DNA of 64,000 nucleotides from Plotosus lineatus (lineage: Eukaryota; Chordata; Actinopteri; Siluriformes; Plotosidae): contig CM045729.1 in NCBI GenBank assembly GCA_024760905.1, positions 52,243,580 through 52,307,579 of the forward strand, given 5' to 3'. Both the position numbers and the translations under genes were made by a program. Position 1 is the first letter of the stretch. Each line of letters starts with the position of its first letter. Below are positions 1-54,634 of this stretch, piece by piece. Below the pieces are notes generated by a model that ran no database searches, was not told where the DNA came from, and saw nothing but the letters and a program-made list of their open reading frames with translations.

Positions 1-770
1 CTGCCCATCACTTCCTCGTCCCCTCTGTTTCCTGCACCAACATGTCCATTGAAGTCTGCCCCAATGACCACTCTTTCACCTCTGGGGGTACTCTGCATCA
101 CTTCATCTAACTCCCTCCAGAATCTCTCCTTCTCTTCTCGCTCACATCCTGTCTGTGGGGCATAAGCACCAACAACATTGACCATCACACCTTCAATTTC
201 TAACTTGAGACTCATTACTCTGTCTGACACTCTTTTCACTTCTAGAACATTCCTGACAAACTCCTCCTTCAAGATGACTTCAACTCCATTTCTCTTCCCA
301 TCCACACCATGATAAAACAGCTTAAACCCTGCTCCTATGCTTCTAGCCTTGTTACCTTTCCACCTGGTCTCCTGAACACACAGTATGTCCACCTTCCTCC
401 TCTGCATCATGTCAGCCAGCTCTCTACCTTTTCCTGTCATAGTTCCAACATTCAACGTCCCTACTTTCAGTCCTAGACTCATGCATTTCCTCTTCTCTGT
501 CTGGCAACGGACACGCCTCCCGCCTCTCCTTCTTCGACGTCTTCGACCAACAGTAGTCCAATTTCCATCAGCACTCTGTTGGTTGACGGCACTGATGGCG
601 GTCGTTGTTAACCCCGGCCTCGACCGATCCGGTATGTCATTCTTTCTTGTGATTCGCATAGTTTATTTGGCATTTGTTTTACGCCGGATGCCCTTCCTGA
701 CGCAACCCTCTGCATTTATCCGGGCTTGGGACCGGCGTGAGGGAGAGACACTGGTTTGTGCCCCCCCCCA
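1..770 (-). mobile_element. RTE-clade LINE fragment: 5' region and endonuclease N-half
   Basis: On the minus strand an open frame runs from about 480 off the window edge. It shows V-G-T-L-N-V-G-T-M-T-G-K-G, V-D-I-L-C-V-Q-E-T-R-W-K-G, V-G-A-Y-A-P-Q-T-G-C and V-I-G-A-D-F-N-G-H-V-G. This is the apurinic endonuclease of RTE-type non-LTR retrotransposons. The frame has no stop in the visible part, so the copy may be fairly young. Sequence at about 600-720 is the element's 5' region and resembles the body of the SINEs elsewhere in the window. The upstream limit is approximate; a C-rich run (760-785) follows. Confidence 0.85.
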
Positions 771-1926
771 CCCCACCCCCCCACACGGGGCTGCATTTTG
801 CTCCATAATTGTTTATATTATTTATAACTTGCTCCATAAGCTATAAGTTATAAATAATATAAACAATTTGAATAAATTGGAAGGAAAAAAACAGCTAATT
901 CTGTAGGTTAACTTGTATCTATGTTGTGCTGGTAAAAGTTTCAGTAAATAGCCAAAATATTACTTTTTACATTTGAACACATGTTAGTAGCTTAATAAAA
1001 TGAATTCGGATATGTCTCTGAAATATATTTTACTGCTAATAGGCTTCCTGACTGCAAAAAAGTTTGAGATCCCCAGCACAGAGAATGAGACAGTCCAGTT
1101 AATGTAAAGTATCAACGGAGTATTCACACATTCATGAAAATCTGTGTACAAATCACCAAAACTTCCTTGTATTTCTCAATAAGTGATTTCAGATTATCAT
1201 TTGTCTAAATCCACAAAATGAAATGATAAGCAAACATTCTAAAGTCTCCTGATACACTTGAACATATGCATGTTGCTGTTATCAGATGGTTTTTACTTAG
1301 TTTCGCTGTTGCAACCTGCTGAAGTCTGCTTCGTTTGCTTTGCCAGTTTGTAAAGGATACAAAAATTGAGAATGTGAATTTATAAGAATAGGAAATTAAT
1401 CCTCTAGTTCATATAAGGAAGTTCAGTGGCCAAAATAACAGTATACAGGTAATAAACTTACAAGTCAAATATAAACTAATGAACTTCTGAACAAAACACA
1501 ACTAACCATAAAAATACACATTTCCATTCATGTATATCAAACAGGAGTTCAATTGTACATATAAAGGAAAGGAATAGTCCCTGTAATGTTTCCATATGCA
1601 AATTACTTATGTATTATTCGTGACCTTTCGCATGACAATGTCACCACCTGTGTGTGTAATAATTGCTATTTTTTATTCTCTTCACAAAAGATTCATGACA
1701 GAGTTTTATAATAAACAAACTATGTATGCAGTCTTTTGTTTAATTTCCCTTTTAAGAACTTGAGTTTACTTGATTGAGCTCTAATGAGTGAATCTGTACT
1801 GTCTTAGCAGACTCTTCATAATTGTACACTATAAAACTGCAGGTGTGATGTAGGACAGTAGGCTTTGTTCGTTTAGTTCTTTATAGTAGTGGAGTCGCAA
1901 CCATCCTTTCCTTTACCATGACAATA
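771..1926. other. AT-rich noncoding stretch, nothing recognised
   Basis: There is a C/G-rich run at 760-790 and a short palindrome around 825-865 (TTATAACTTG...CAAGCTATAAG-like). Otherwise this is unique-looking AT-rich sequence with no coding signal, probably upstream or intron sequence of CHN1. Confidence 0.5.
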
Positions 1927-3647
1927 CAGTAGGCCCTGGACATTCGCGGGGGTTCGGTTCCGAGCCTTCCTGCGAATCGAGATAATCCGCGAGTTCTGTA
2001 CCCGGAAGTAAAACCCCATGTATCACATCACATGTGCGAATGAGCAGGCGGAAGTAAAATACTATGTATCTATTGCATGCGCTAAAATACGCTTCTTAAA
2101 CACATTCTAGAGACAGTCTTACTCATTAATACAGTATTAATGTAGTAAAATATAGTAACGATTCAGAAAAACTTTTCAATTTTTACTCTTTTTATTGATG
2201 ATAAAATATAAACATTATACAGCATATACTGTGGTAAAGCACTCCTTTTAAAGTCTTTTTCAATTATTATTCCAGTACAGTACCTCAGTTAATTCTTAGA
2301 ATGTTTGTGCATGAGATTTTATGTTCTGTAGCATATTTAACAAATGATACCAAAAGGATAAACTTTATGATGCTTCATGTCCTTTTACATTGAACTTGAA
2401 GTGACGTCTCCAAGATGGTGCTGCCTGGAGGGCAACGTCGTGGAGTTCTCAGAGTCAAATTGTTTCTTTGTTCGTTTTAATTTGTTTGTTCTTGTTTTTC
2501 ACTATGCTCGTATATGATCGGTCGACCCTACTGCAGCTATGAGTAACTTCAGCTTCGGGTAACTAAACACGCAACAACTGGGTTTGTTAGCGGGGATGCG
2601 GCTAGCAGAGCTAATATGCTATGGGAGCGCAATGCTAACCGCACCCCGGCGAAAAATAAGCCCAGGCGGAGTTCTCAGAGGCTTGGTTAGCACTTCCGGC
2701 CATACTACTTGAAAATGTTCAGCCCCTGCGAAACAAGATTGACGAGCTTCGTGCTCAGATTGCAGCGCAGAGGGATCTACAGGAGTGTGTTCCTGTGAAA
2801 CATGGCTCGAGGAGAGTACACCCGATGAGACGATTGCACCAGCCGGCTACACGGCCTTCATCCCCTGCAATCTCAAGCGCCGGAGTTGTCGTTTGGCCCC
2901 TTCCTGCCTGGGCTTCTTGTTAGCTGGGGTGTGGCTCGCATTGAGCTGCTTACCATAGCATATTAGCTCTGCTAGCCGCACCCCGGCTAACAAGCCCAGT
3001 TGAGCGTGCTTAGTTATACACGCCCGAAGATACTCCGATCATATAGCTGGAGTAGAGTCGACCGGTTATAGACTAGCAAAACATGAACGATCAAACAAAT
3101 TAAAACGAACCAAGAAACAATCTGACTGTGAGAAGTCCGCGACGTCGCCCTCTGGACAGTGCCATCTTGGACATCACTCCAAGTTCAATGTAAAAGGTCA
3201 TAAAGAGTACTGTAATAAAGTTTATCCTTATGGTATCGTTTGTTAAACATGCTACAGAACGTAAAATCTCACGCATAAACATGAACTTAGGTATTGTACT
3301 GGAAAAATAAAGATTTTAATACAACAATTCAGAGAAAACCGTCGTTTCTCAGGAGAAAGTCTTCTTTCTTTAGAAGAGACATGCAGTGTTTTCTATTGCT
3401 TGGCCTGAGAAGACTTATAGCGTTTGAGTGGTATCATAGAGCTTAACTGGTAATTAAAACACGCACAAAAAATGAGGCTCATTGACAACTTGTGCGCAAA
3501 TGAGGGAAAAGGGGCGGGACATCAGCTCAACCAATCAGGAGAAAGGAGGACAGCCATTGGCTGAATTTGAATCACGTGCCGGTTGCTCGGCAGTCAGCGA
3601 ATACTCAAACCGTTGGTGCAAAACCACAGATAGTCAAGGGCATACTG
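1927..3647. mobile_element. Tigger/pogo-like DNA transposon, non-autonomous, TA-flanked
   Basis: The left end CAGTAGGCCCTGGACATTCG and the right end (inverted: CAGTATGCCCTTGACTATCT) form imperfect terminal inverted repeats, flanked by TA on both sides (1925-1926, 3648-3649). The left 250 bp resemble the small element at 29845-30137 (shared GCGCTAAAAT..., AGACAGTCTTAC). No transposase frame remains. A foldback repeat (2272-3302) occupies the middle. Confidence 0.65.
2272..3302. repeat. Long imperfect foldback (inverted repeat), about 400-bp arms
   Basis: The left arm (2272-2668) and right arm (2904-3302) are reverse complements with scattered mismatches. Shared blocks include AGATTTTATGTTCTGTAGCA, CCTTTTACATTGAACTTG, TCGTTTTAATTTGTTTG and GCGGCTAGCAGAGCTAATAT. 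The 235-bp centre is GC-richer and unique. There is no long open frame. It could form a large hairpin if transcribed. Confidence 0.8.
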
Positions 3648-3649
3648 TA

Positions 3650-4105
3650 CCTAACCATGAGAGAGTGTAATTCTGGCCATGAAATTCTGGGTTGTTTCCA
3701 ATGTTTAAAATAACATTTCGGCTGATTGATGGTGGAGAAGGGTTTTTTGTTGTTTGTTTGTTTGAGAGGGTGGGCTATAAAGTTCATAAGCTGACATTGT
3801 GTGTGTCTTCCCCCACCCCCAGTCTACACATTTCTTCAATCAGTGTTACAGCACTTGGATCCCCATGTTATAGCAGCTGTCAAGTTTCACTGCTTCTGGC
3901 ATCAGTCTTTCTTAAACATCCTAGGAACTTTTCAGCTTACCTTTGTTTTCCTCCCCTTTGTTCGAGGAAACCAGGATGAGAGTTTTCTGCTTTTTGGCGG
4001 AATTTCTCTCTCCTTTTTTTTTTTCAGTCAAAATGGACCTTTTTTTATATTGTTGCAAATTCATTGAGAAAATTTTAGGGGGTTAGGGTAAGCAAAGTCT
4101 GTTGG
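3650..4105. other. Noncoding, low-complexity T-rich stretch
   Basis: There are T-runs near 3740-3765 and 4012-4025. Open frames here lack family resemblance and codon structure. Nothing else recognised. Confidence 0.45.
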
Positions 4106-4109
4106 GCTT

Positions 4110-4410
4110 TTTACACCTAAGTCATAGTGGCTCATCGGACCGGTGCTTATCACCAGTTTCCATAGCGTGAAGCGACTAGGAGTACAACTCCTCCTGGATG
4201 GGATGCTAGTCCATCACAGGTTACCATTCCAGCATATTTTCTTACTGGTACCCATTTATACTGCTGGGTGAACAGAGGCACACTTGTGGTTAAGATCTTA
4301 CCCAGGGGTTTGGCACAGTGGGGCTCTAACTGGGATTTGAATTGAACACACAACCTCTCAATCATGAGCACAGCCCCCACGACTGATATTATTTCTGGGC
4401 GGCCGGACTG
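4110..4410 (-). mobile_element. tRNA-derived SINE, minus orientation (diverged)
   Basis: It matches from memory the common fish SINE body with GTGAAGCGACTAGGAGTA, GATGGGATGCTAGTCCATC and TACCCATTTATACTGCTGGG. Diverged, with no clear target duplication. The minus open frame across it is a by-product. Confidence 0.5.
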
Positions 4411-4552
4411 ACTTGCCACCAACTGTCTCAGGACTCACGTAATGTTTAGAATTCACAGATTTGTAGGCATCCATTTTGAATATTGTACTTTCTCGTAAGA
4501 CTTCAGTTTTCAATTAGTTTGTATTTGGGATATAACCAATGTCTCATGTGTT

Positions 4553-5008
4553 GTGATTGGCCCCTATATTGGCATTTGCTGGGTGGATAGAAAGGTGAAG
4601 GTGTCACTGGTGGAGCGAGAGCGAGAGGCCAAGGAGTTGGACAGGGAGCAAAAGAAAACAAGGCTGGAACATGTGAAAAATCAAGAGGAATGGGCTAAAA
4701 ATAGGGAGAGGACCAACAAGCTTTTAGCTCTTGCTAAAAAGCTCAGAATGAAGAAGAAATAAACTTTCTGCACCATAAAACTTTAAATACTGTATTTGAC
4801 GGGACAAGCGCCCAGGGCGCTTAAAAATTGGAGCGGGTGGGCGCTTATTAAAATGATTACCAACGGAGTGGAACGGTAAGTCCTTATTACCATAGAGGTG
4901 GAAAACATGAATAATAACGGAACAATAAAAGAGTTTTACTGATATGTGTTATTCATTTTGCGATATCAACTAAATTACATGAAAGCTGCAAATAAACAGA
5001 AAACAGTA

Positions 5009-5044
<36 letters not shown>
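4553..5044 (+). pseudogene. Possible retrocopy: charged coiled-coil C-terminus, 3' UTR, poly(A)
   Basis: A 69-codon frame ends at TAA (4760-4762) and reads as a strongly charged helix (V-E-R-E-R-E-A-K-E-L-D-R-E-Q-K-K, then A-K-K-L-R-M-K-K-K). It is followed by about 240 bp of UTR-like sequence, AATAAA near 4990 and a run of roughly 35 A from about 5010 to 5044. Reading frame, polyadenylation signal and A-tail in this order look like the 3' end of a retroposed mRNA. The 3' part contains GC-rich repeated GCGCTTA blocks (4808-4850) that resemble a known kind of transposon end. I do not recognise the protein. An alternative is a chance frame next to a DNA transposon end with an A-rich tail. Confidence 0.35.
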
Positions 5045-5046
<2 letters not shown>

Positions 5047-5250
5047 ATTTTCCTTCCCTTTTACCTTCCGGTGCTTTTGTGCTGCTGTTTTAACCCCCAT
5101 GAATACGTCATGACATGTAGAACTAGCTTAATTAAGATTAAGTCTATTATATTTGTTGGCAGTCGTGGTACACATTGGAGGAGATACTGGCTCAAATGTA
5201 TATTAACAGGGCCTTAGTAACCTAAAACTGTAGCAAGACAGAACACTGGA

Positions 5251-5588
5251 GAAAGATTTTCTTTCGGCTTTTTCCCTTTTCAGGGGTCGCCACAGCGAAT
5301 GATTTGCACATTTGATTTGGCATAGGTTTTACGTCAGATGCCCTTCCTGACACAACCCTTTAGCAAGGGACAGAAACATGCTGACGGCTATGCAGCTATT
5401 CTTTACAAAAGTCAACAATGGTTCTTTTGCATGCCTCTCACCGTAGACAGTGAGAGACATGGCCGGCCTTTGATAACCCAGTTAGCTGCACTGGTGGGGA
5501 CAGTGACAACCTTGTGGAGAGTGGGACTCGAACCCCCAACCTTAGGATCAGCAATCCAGCACCCTATACCACCAGGCCACCACTGCCT
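5251..5588 (-). mobile_element. tRNA-SINE with RTE-type 3' tail, full length, target duplication
   Basis: The head at the high end has a box-B-like GGTTCGAGTCC (seen as its complement); the tail at the low end is the RTE 3' end (GGGTCGCCACAG complement, then AGCCGAAAG complement). A 16-bp target duplication flanks it (5235-5250 and 5589-5604, AAGACAGAACACTGGA with one mismatch), proving insertion as one unit of 338 bp. Confidence 0.88.
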
Positions 5589-5604
5589 AAGACAGAACAG
5601 TGGA

Positions 5605-6454
5605 AAAAACAGAAAAATGAGTCCAGATAACAAAAAATAAAAGCAATGCAAATATGGGTAGCGTTAACGAGCAAATAGCTAATGCACAGTGTGCATGGCC
5701 TGCACCTATGATGTGTGTCCAACAAGCCTGAACTGTTTGCAGGTATGCACTCTTTGGCTTTGTATACTTACAATCAGTCTGCAGGTGTGGTCAAGTTCTT
5801 TTTGTCTGAGCATTGTGTTCATTGCATAATGTAGAGATAAATAACAATTACTTGGCTTAGGCTCAGTAGATATCACTGAGTAATTCCTGATATGGAATGT
5901 TTAGGGGACTTTCTGCGGATATCCATCGAGTTTAAGGTAAGTAATTGTTAGTGTATGCTTTTGGAAGTATAAAACAGTACCGCTATTAAAGTATAGCAAT
6001 AGCAGCACATGCTCCATTTTATTATCTTTTTGAAATTAATTCAAAGTTTAAATAAAGTTTGTTTTTTTGTTTTTTTCACATCAAAATACGACGACCATAT
6101 TATGTTGAATTTGAAGGATTTCTGATCGGTAATGCTGATAAATATCAGGTTTGTTTGCCAGTTTGATTTCAGCTTTATTCTGAGTGGATAATGTCTATTG
6201 ACGCAAGACAATGAACCAATCAGACTGTCCTCTTCAATATACTGTATGGGAACTATAGTTATCATATACATATAAAAAATGCAATATAATATTTGTCATA
6301 TCTGAGCACTAGACACAACAGACAAACATTTGTCATTGTCATCAGTGAAGTGCATCTTATTTGCCGCTTGACTGATAGGAGACAACATGGCACGTATTGG
6401 CTGGGATCAATGGTATGTTCCTAATAACTACATACCAATACGGTGATATCCAAA
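5605..6454. other. AT-rich noncoding stretch
   Basis: No repeat ends and no coding signal recognised; the open frames here have no recognisable motif. Confidence 0.45.
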
Positions 6455-6742
6455 TAAGTCAACGGGACCGCCGTAGTCCAATGTTTAGAGAAGGGGGTTT
6501 GGGACCAAAAGGTTGCTGAACCAGCAGGGAAACTGTGGTGGCTAGCGGGAGTAAGCAGCATCTTCCCTTCCTCCAAGTTCATGGCTGAAGTGAACAATGC
6601 ACCTCACCCCCAACTGCTCTCCAGGCACCTCAATTTGTCGCAGGTCACTACTCAGTCTGTGTGTGTGTATGTGTGTGTGTGTTCGTTCGCTTTAAAAGGA
6701 TTGAATGCAGAACTTAAACTTTCCCTTGCAAGATTAATATAG
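6455..6742 (+). mobile_element. tRNA-derived SINE, plus orientation, interrupted at its 3' end
   Basis: It contains GGTTTGGGACCAAAAGGTTG, CACCCCCAACTGCTCTCCAG, a short GT run and a tail ATTGAATGCAGAAC...CAAGATTAATA. A diverged copy of the same family lies at 7765-8075. The Tigger-like element at 6745 entered its 3' end. Confidence 0.6.
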
Positions 6743-6744
6743 TA

Positions 6745-7519
6745 CAGTGATACCTCTGCTCACGAACATAATTGGTTCCCAGAAAGTGTGTGTAAGGCGA
6801 AAAGTTCGTCTTCCGAACATTTATTTCCCATAAGAAACCATTAAAATGAGAATAATCCGTTCCCAGGTCCCCATAAAACATAATTTTCTACTAAATAAGC
6901 CTTAAAACTACACAAAATACACCTTATTTTATGTATAATAAATGTGCTATTGTATTGTAATTAAAGAAATAAACTGTACTGTATAATAAAGTCGTTTTAT
7001 TTACCTTTGTGATGGTAGTTGATGGCTTGATGGAATGGAGTGGGAGGAGGAGGGAGGGAGGAACTTACAGTTTGGAAACGCCTACTGTTTAGAAACACCC
7101 TTAGCCACACACGCACCCTTAATAGCTTCCTTGTTCTTAAGGATGGGAGCAATGGTAGACTTGGCGTACTGGTACTGGGACGCTAAGTCACACAAACGCA
7201 CACCTCGTTCGTGTTTTTCAATGATCTCCGCCTGTGGTGGGGTCTTTTTCGGTCCCATAATAGCAAAAGTACACTCAATATGGTCCAAAATGTCTAGCAA
7301 ACACAAACCACTTCCGCACTCAAAGAAAGGGGGTGACGAACTGTGATGCCATGAGCGTGCGTCAGCTTCCCGTGGCCACCACCGTGGCGCTGTTCGACCG
7401 TGTGGTTTGATTCGTCCGCCGAAAACTAGTTCGTCAGCAGAGACTATATGCTCGCAAATTTAATGTTCTTGAGGCGAAAAGTTCGTGAGCTTAAGCGTTC
7501 GTCAGCGGAGGTTTTACTG
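6745..7519 (-). mobile_element. Tigger-like transposon with transposase N-terminal relic
   Basis: The ends CAGTGATACCTCTGCTCACG and (inverted) CAGTAAAACCTCCGCTGACG are flanked by TA. On the minus strand a frame from 7258 down to 7082 reads M-G-P-K-K-T-P-P-Q, H-E-R-G-V-R-L-C-D-L-A, I-L-K-N-K-E-A-I-K-G. This resembles the first helix-turn-helix of CENP-B/pogo-type transposases. The DDE catalytic part is missing, so the copy cannot move itself. Confidence 0.75.
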
Positions 7520-7764
7520 TATATCCAAAAAAAAAAGTGTTTTATGATATTTGAAAGAAAGAAGTTAAATTGAAGGATAACATCAAATCGAGAGTGCTAG
7601 TGTTAGTTTGTTTCCTGATTTAGAATAACATTTAACAGGTTTAGATGTTTACAGTTCTCTTTGGTATGTGCTTTGTTCTTGTAAACCTAATTTGCATCAT
7701 GAAGTGGTTTTTACTGCACTTACCTTTTTTTTTTTTTTTTTTTTTTGCACAAATTTATTGCACT

Positions 7765-8075
7765 TAATTAGCATAGGGCAGTTATCACCTAATGGTAATA
7801 AAAGTGGCTTTGGGACTAAAAGGTCACTGGTTTGTTTCCTGAACCAGCACGGAAAAATGTGTTTTGGTGGGGCAGAGAGCTGCACCTTCCTTTCCTTCAC
7901 ATTCATCACATTCATGGCTGACGTTCCCTTGAGCCTAACGTAACCCCCAACTGCGCTCCGGGTGCCCCCGACCTGTGTTGTGGGCCACTGATCCGAGTGT
8001 GTGTGTGCTCACTTTGGATGGATTAAATGAAGAAGCAATAATTTCCCTTGTGGGATTAATACAGTGTAGCAAAAT
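7765..8075 (+). mobile_element. tRNA-derived SINE, plus orientation
   Basis: Same family as 6455-6742: GGCTTTGGGACTAAAAGGTC, TTCATGGCTGACGTTCCCTT, CCCCCAACTGCGCTCCGGGT. It ends in GATTAATACAGTGTAGCAAA and an (ATA)n run. A T-run lies just upstream (7723-7746). Confidence 0.6.
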
Positions 8076-8077
8076 AT

Positions 8078-8102
8078 AATAATAATAATAATAATAATGA
8101 TT

Positions 8103-8139
<37 letters not shown>
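8078..8139. repeat. (AAT)n and (GT)n microsatellite
   Basis: A short AAT repeat, then about 17 GT units. Confidence 0.95.
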
Positions 8140-8140
<1 letters not shown>

Positions 8141-10408
8141 AAAAATGGAGAGATTATTTTCTACTATTGAAATTGATTTTCTGAGGACTATCCTGTGATC
8201 TTCTCTAATCTAGAAAATCTGATGTATTGCAGTTTGTACTGAGCTGTCTTCCCCACAACACAAGAAAGCAGAGCCCCAGTTAGAATCCACTGGCATTAGC
8301 ACAAGCTACACAGTGGGTTTCCCTGCTGGGTCCATAAGCGCAACAACAGTTTGTTTTACTTTTGTATGTCAGCATGGTGGGTTTGAAACCGTATCATTAA
8401 GGTGTAATGAAATGTTTAAAACGTTGTAGAATTACAGACATAATTGTTAATGAAAAGCTGCTTATCAATCAGGTGTGCAATTACTTTTTTGCACCTGTGA
8501 AAATGGAGAGATTGTTTAGAAAATGGCTGTAATTACTAAATGAGAGAGTATATATTTGTTAAATGCTTTGTTGATGAAAGTATAGTGGTGTACAGAGGTA
8601 AGCTTATGAAACTTTGTGCTGTCCGAATACTTACGGATTCGGATATAAGCCAAGATTCAGTCTATATGATGTGGATAGTAATGGTAGTTTGTAAGGTTCT
8701 CTGCTGTACATTGCGGCTGAGATACAAAAAAAAAAAAAAAAAGAACAGCAGCAATGCAGCAATGTTCTGGGACACTCTGTCCCTGTGACGTAATCCAGGG
8801 TATTTGTTCATTTTTAATCAGCACTAAGGGCTGGGACTGTGCTGAGCTCATCAGGGTCCACTAAGCATTCAGGTTCGTGCTGCAATGCTTTTGTAGCACC
8901 AGTGCACATGCTAACATCCAAGTTAACTCCGATTACGGTCAGTCCGGATGGATGCAATATGCATTTTTTTTTTTTATTATTATTCGTAATGTCCGTCCTG
9001 TTTTTATCTTAGAACGAGGGCAGGGTCCGGCCATCCCCTTGACTGAGTCGTCATTGTTTTAGTGAGATCGCCAGGCTTTTCGCCTCCATTCCTGTGTGTC
9101 TGAAGTAGATTTTCATTCACACAGTTTGTTCTTGTGTAGTTTCCCTTCTTTTCCCTGCTGTTCTTTTTCTTTTCACAGGCGTGTTCCTAAAATGTTGGTT
9201 TAATTCTTCACTTTGCTGTGTGTTTCAGAAGCCCCGAGACTGTGTAATGTAGTGAAGTCTTATTACATGAGCAAGTTTACAATATTGACTTTTACTTTAG
9301 ATTTTTTTTTTTCCAGAAACCAAATTTGTTTGTAAATGTGGAACGCTCGCCCACACACGCACCTGTAAACACGCTTCCCTCGCCGCATCCCATCTGTATG
9401 CCTGTCACACTGTCTTAAACATTTGTGATTTTCTCATTAACTCCTCTCCTCCTCCTTATTCTCACAATAATAAAGGACAGAATTGGGCAATCCCAAGCTC
9501 GTTTATTCAGTGACATGTTGTCTACCTCAATATATTACACGCTGCTTTCTCCTGGTCTATGGATTTCATTATGTGACGGTTGTGAGATTATACTATTGTA
9601 CAATATACAGTTTATAGATAACATATATAGCTCATAGATGACATTGTTTGTACTGGAAGAACTGATAAAATAGCTACTATTTTTGAAACCTGTTTTCAGC
9701 CAGATGTCCTTGGAGTATTGTACAACTGCTATTTAAAATAACCGCTCTCTGTTGCACCTCTCCTCTCACTCTTTTCCCTTGCTTGCTCACTCTCTATCTT
9801 TCTCTCTCTCTTTTTCAAGGTCTCTCTTACTTGCTAGTACTCTCCCTCTCTTCACATGCTTGGTCTCTCTCTCTCTCCCTCCCTCCCCCCACTTTTGCCA
9901 GTTCTCTTCTGTATCAAACTAAACATGTGCATCATTAGAGGAAGAAAGACTGAGTATGATGTGAAGACAGAAATGGAAGTTGATGTGTCTACAGACAAGC
10001 CAATATCACTATAATCTGAGATCCATTTCCACGTCTTTTCTGATGATTGCTGTCTCACTGTCAACTCAAGGTTAAACAGTTGTCTGTGCTGTTTGTGGGA
10101 TTATTATGCTAATATATGATTGCTATTAGCCTATTTTCTACAGATCCCTGCTCTGTAGACACCCATCATGCGTTGCAAAAAATCCCACTATGATCTCCTG
10201 GTGCTTTCCAGCTGTAGATATTAATGTGTCACTTGTTTCTTCTGAACACCTCTGGTTTTAAAGTTTGACAGAATCAGGGAACCTCCTTCTGTGCGAACAC
10301 TGGTAGACTAAAAAAAGCCGAGAAAAAAAAAAGTATAAACGAATTCAGTGTGAAACAACTCGTTTGTTTATATGAATTGTGTTTTGACATCTTTCCTCTT
10401 TCTCACAG
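8140..10408. other. chn1: CHN1 intron or upstream sequence, mostly featureless
   Basis: Contains an A-run (8727-8742), T-runs (8966-8976, 9303-9312) and a CT-rich tract (9750-9890). No exon of the missing alpha2 N-terminus was recognised. Confidence 0.5.
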
Positions 10409-53494
<43,086 letters not shown>

Positions 53495-54625
53495 CTTGTC
53501 CATCATCTATATGAAGGAACAGTTTGTTTGTTTTTTAATAAATCATGGACTGCAGCTTGTGCTGTGTTTCTTTCTGTGCAAAGACTTGAACATACCTGTC
53601 TATGAAGGACCACTCTATGATAGTCTGGTGAAGCAGTTCTAATTTTGTTCCTGCTCTATTTTGTTTAATGGGCGTGGATTACGTACCTTGAATTTGCATG
53701 TCTTCCTCCCCATTTTTGTCGGGGGTTACGGTAACTGAACGGTGGGATTCTGTAGAGCCAAAGCTGTTTATTTTGTGAAGATTTGGGGGTTACTGAGGAG
53801 TGAACGCTCGCCTCAGTTTCCTTCTGCAGCATGTAATGAAGCTTGTGAATCTGACGCGTTGTGACAGTGTATTTTTATTTGTCTCATGCACAGTATGTAC
53901 ACTAGTTCCTATTTGCCAAATGGGTTTTGTGAGAAACTGTAAATGTGATTTTTTTTATTTTTTTTTTTTTTTTTTTTTTTTTTCTCCCCTTCCCCCCCTC
54001 AGTGGTTCTTGGTGACACTTTACCTGAAAAGCTCTAAGAAAAAGCTCCTTTTTGGTAGATTAAGTCATAAGCAAGAAGCTTCTGTAATCTCATCGTGGGC
54101 TTTATATTTCACAGGAATAGTGCCAGTAACGGCAAGCATTAATGTGGTGAAATTCAGATGTTTTCGGTTGTTCTTAATCTCACCACCTTTGATTTTGAGT
54201 TATTCATATCGCTTCTGTATGCCCAGTGTTTTTTCTTTTTTAAATTTCATACAGTACTTGGTGTCATGTGAATGTTGTGTTGCCAACAGTCATCAGTAGC
54301 TTTTCAGGTAATGTGTCGCTGTAGATTTTTTTTTTTTTCCAAACCTGTGACTTTGATCTTTTGTCTCTGAGTATAATGTACCTTTTTCCTGCATTACCTC
54401 TTCAGAAAACTCTCCAGAGGCTCTTCAGTTCTGCTGATGAAGGACATTACAATCTCTTTACTACTCAATGTCTTTCACAGTAGTCTGGCCTTTGCAGAAA
54501 TCTCTTGCATCTCTGAATGGAACTGGCTGGTGTTTTTGGTTGTCATGTCTTTGTATTTAATTTGATCATGGATTAATTTATTAAATGTCACTTGTAGAAA
54601 TGTGGAGCTTGGCTCTTCTGTTTAT
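53495..54625 (+). other. chn1: CHN1 3' UTR with two candidate poly(A) sites
   Basis: An AATAAA at 53537-53542 lies 42 bp after the stop and is followed by GT-rich sequence, giving a possible short 3' UTR. An ATTAAA at 54580-54585 with a GT/T-rich stretch after 54600 would give a UTR of about 1.1 kb. Between them is a T-homopolymer (about 53950-53983). The actual cleavage site cannot be decided from sequence alone. Confidence 0.5.
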
Positions 54626-54634
54626 TTCACACAA

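Noticed and set aside
3692..4067. Two overlapping open frames of 88 and 95 codons
   Set aside because: T-rich noncoding sequence; no motifs, no splice or codon pattern, no overlap with a recognised gene.
1..10408. Search for the missing first alpha2-chimaerin coding exon
   Set aside because: No stretch encoding the expected N-terminus with a phase-0 donor was found; it most likely lies upstream of the window.
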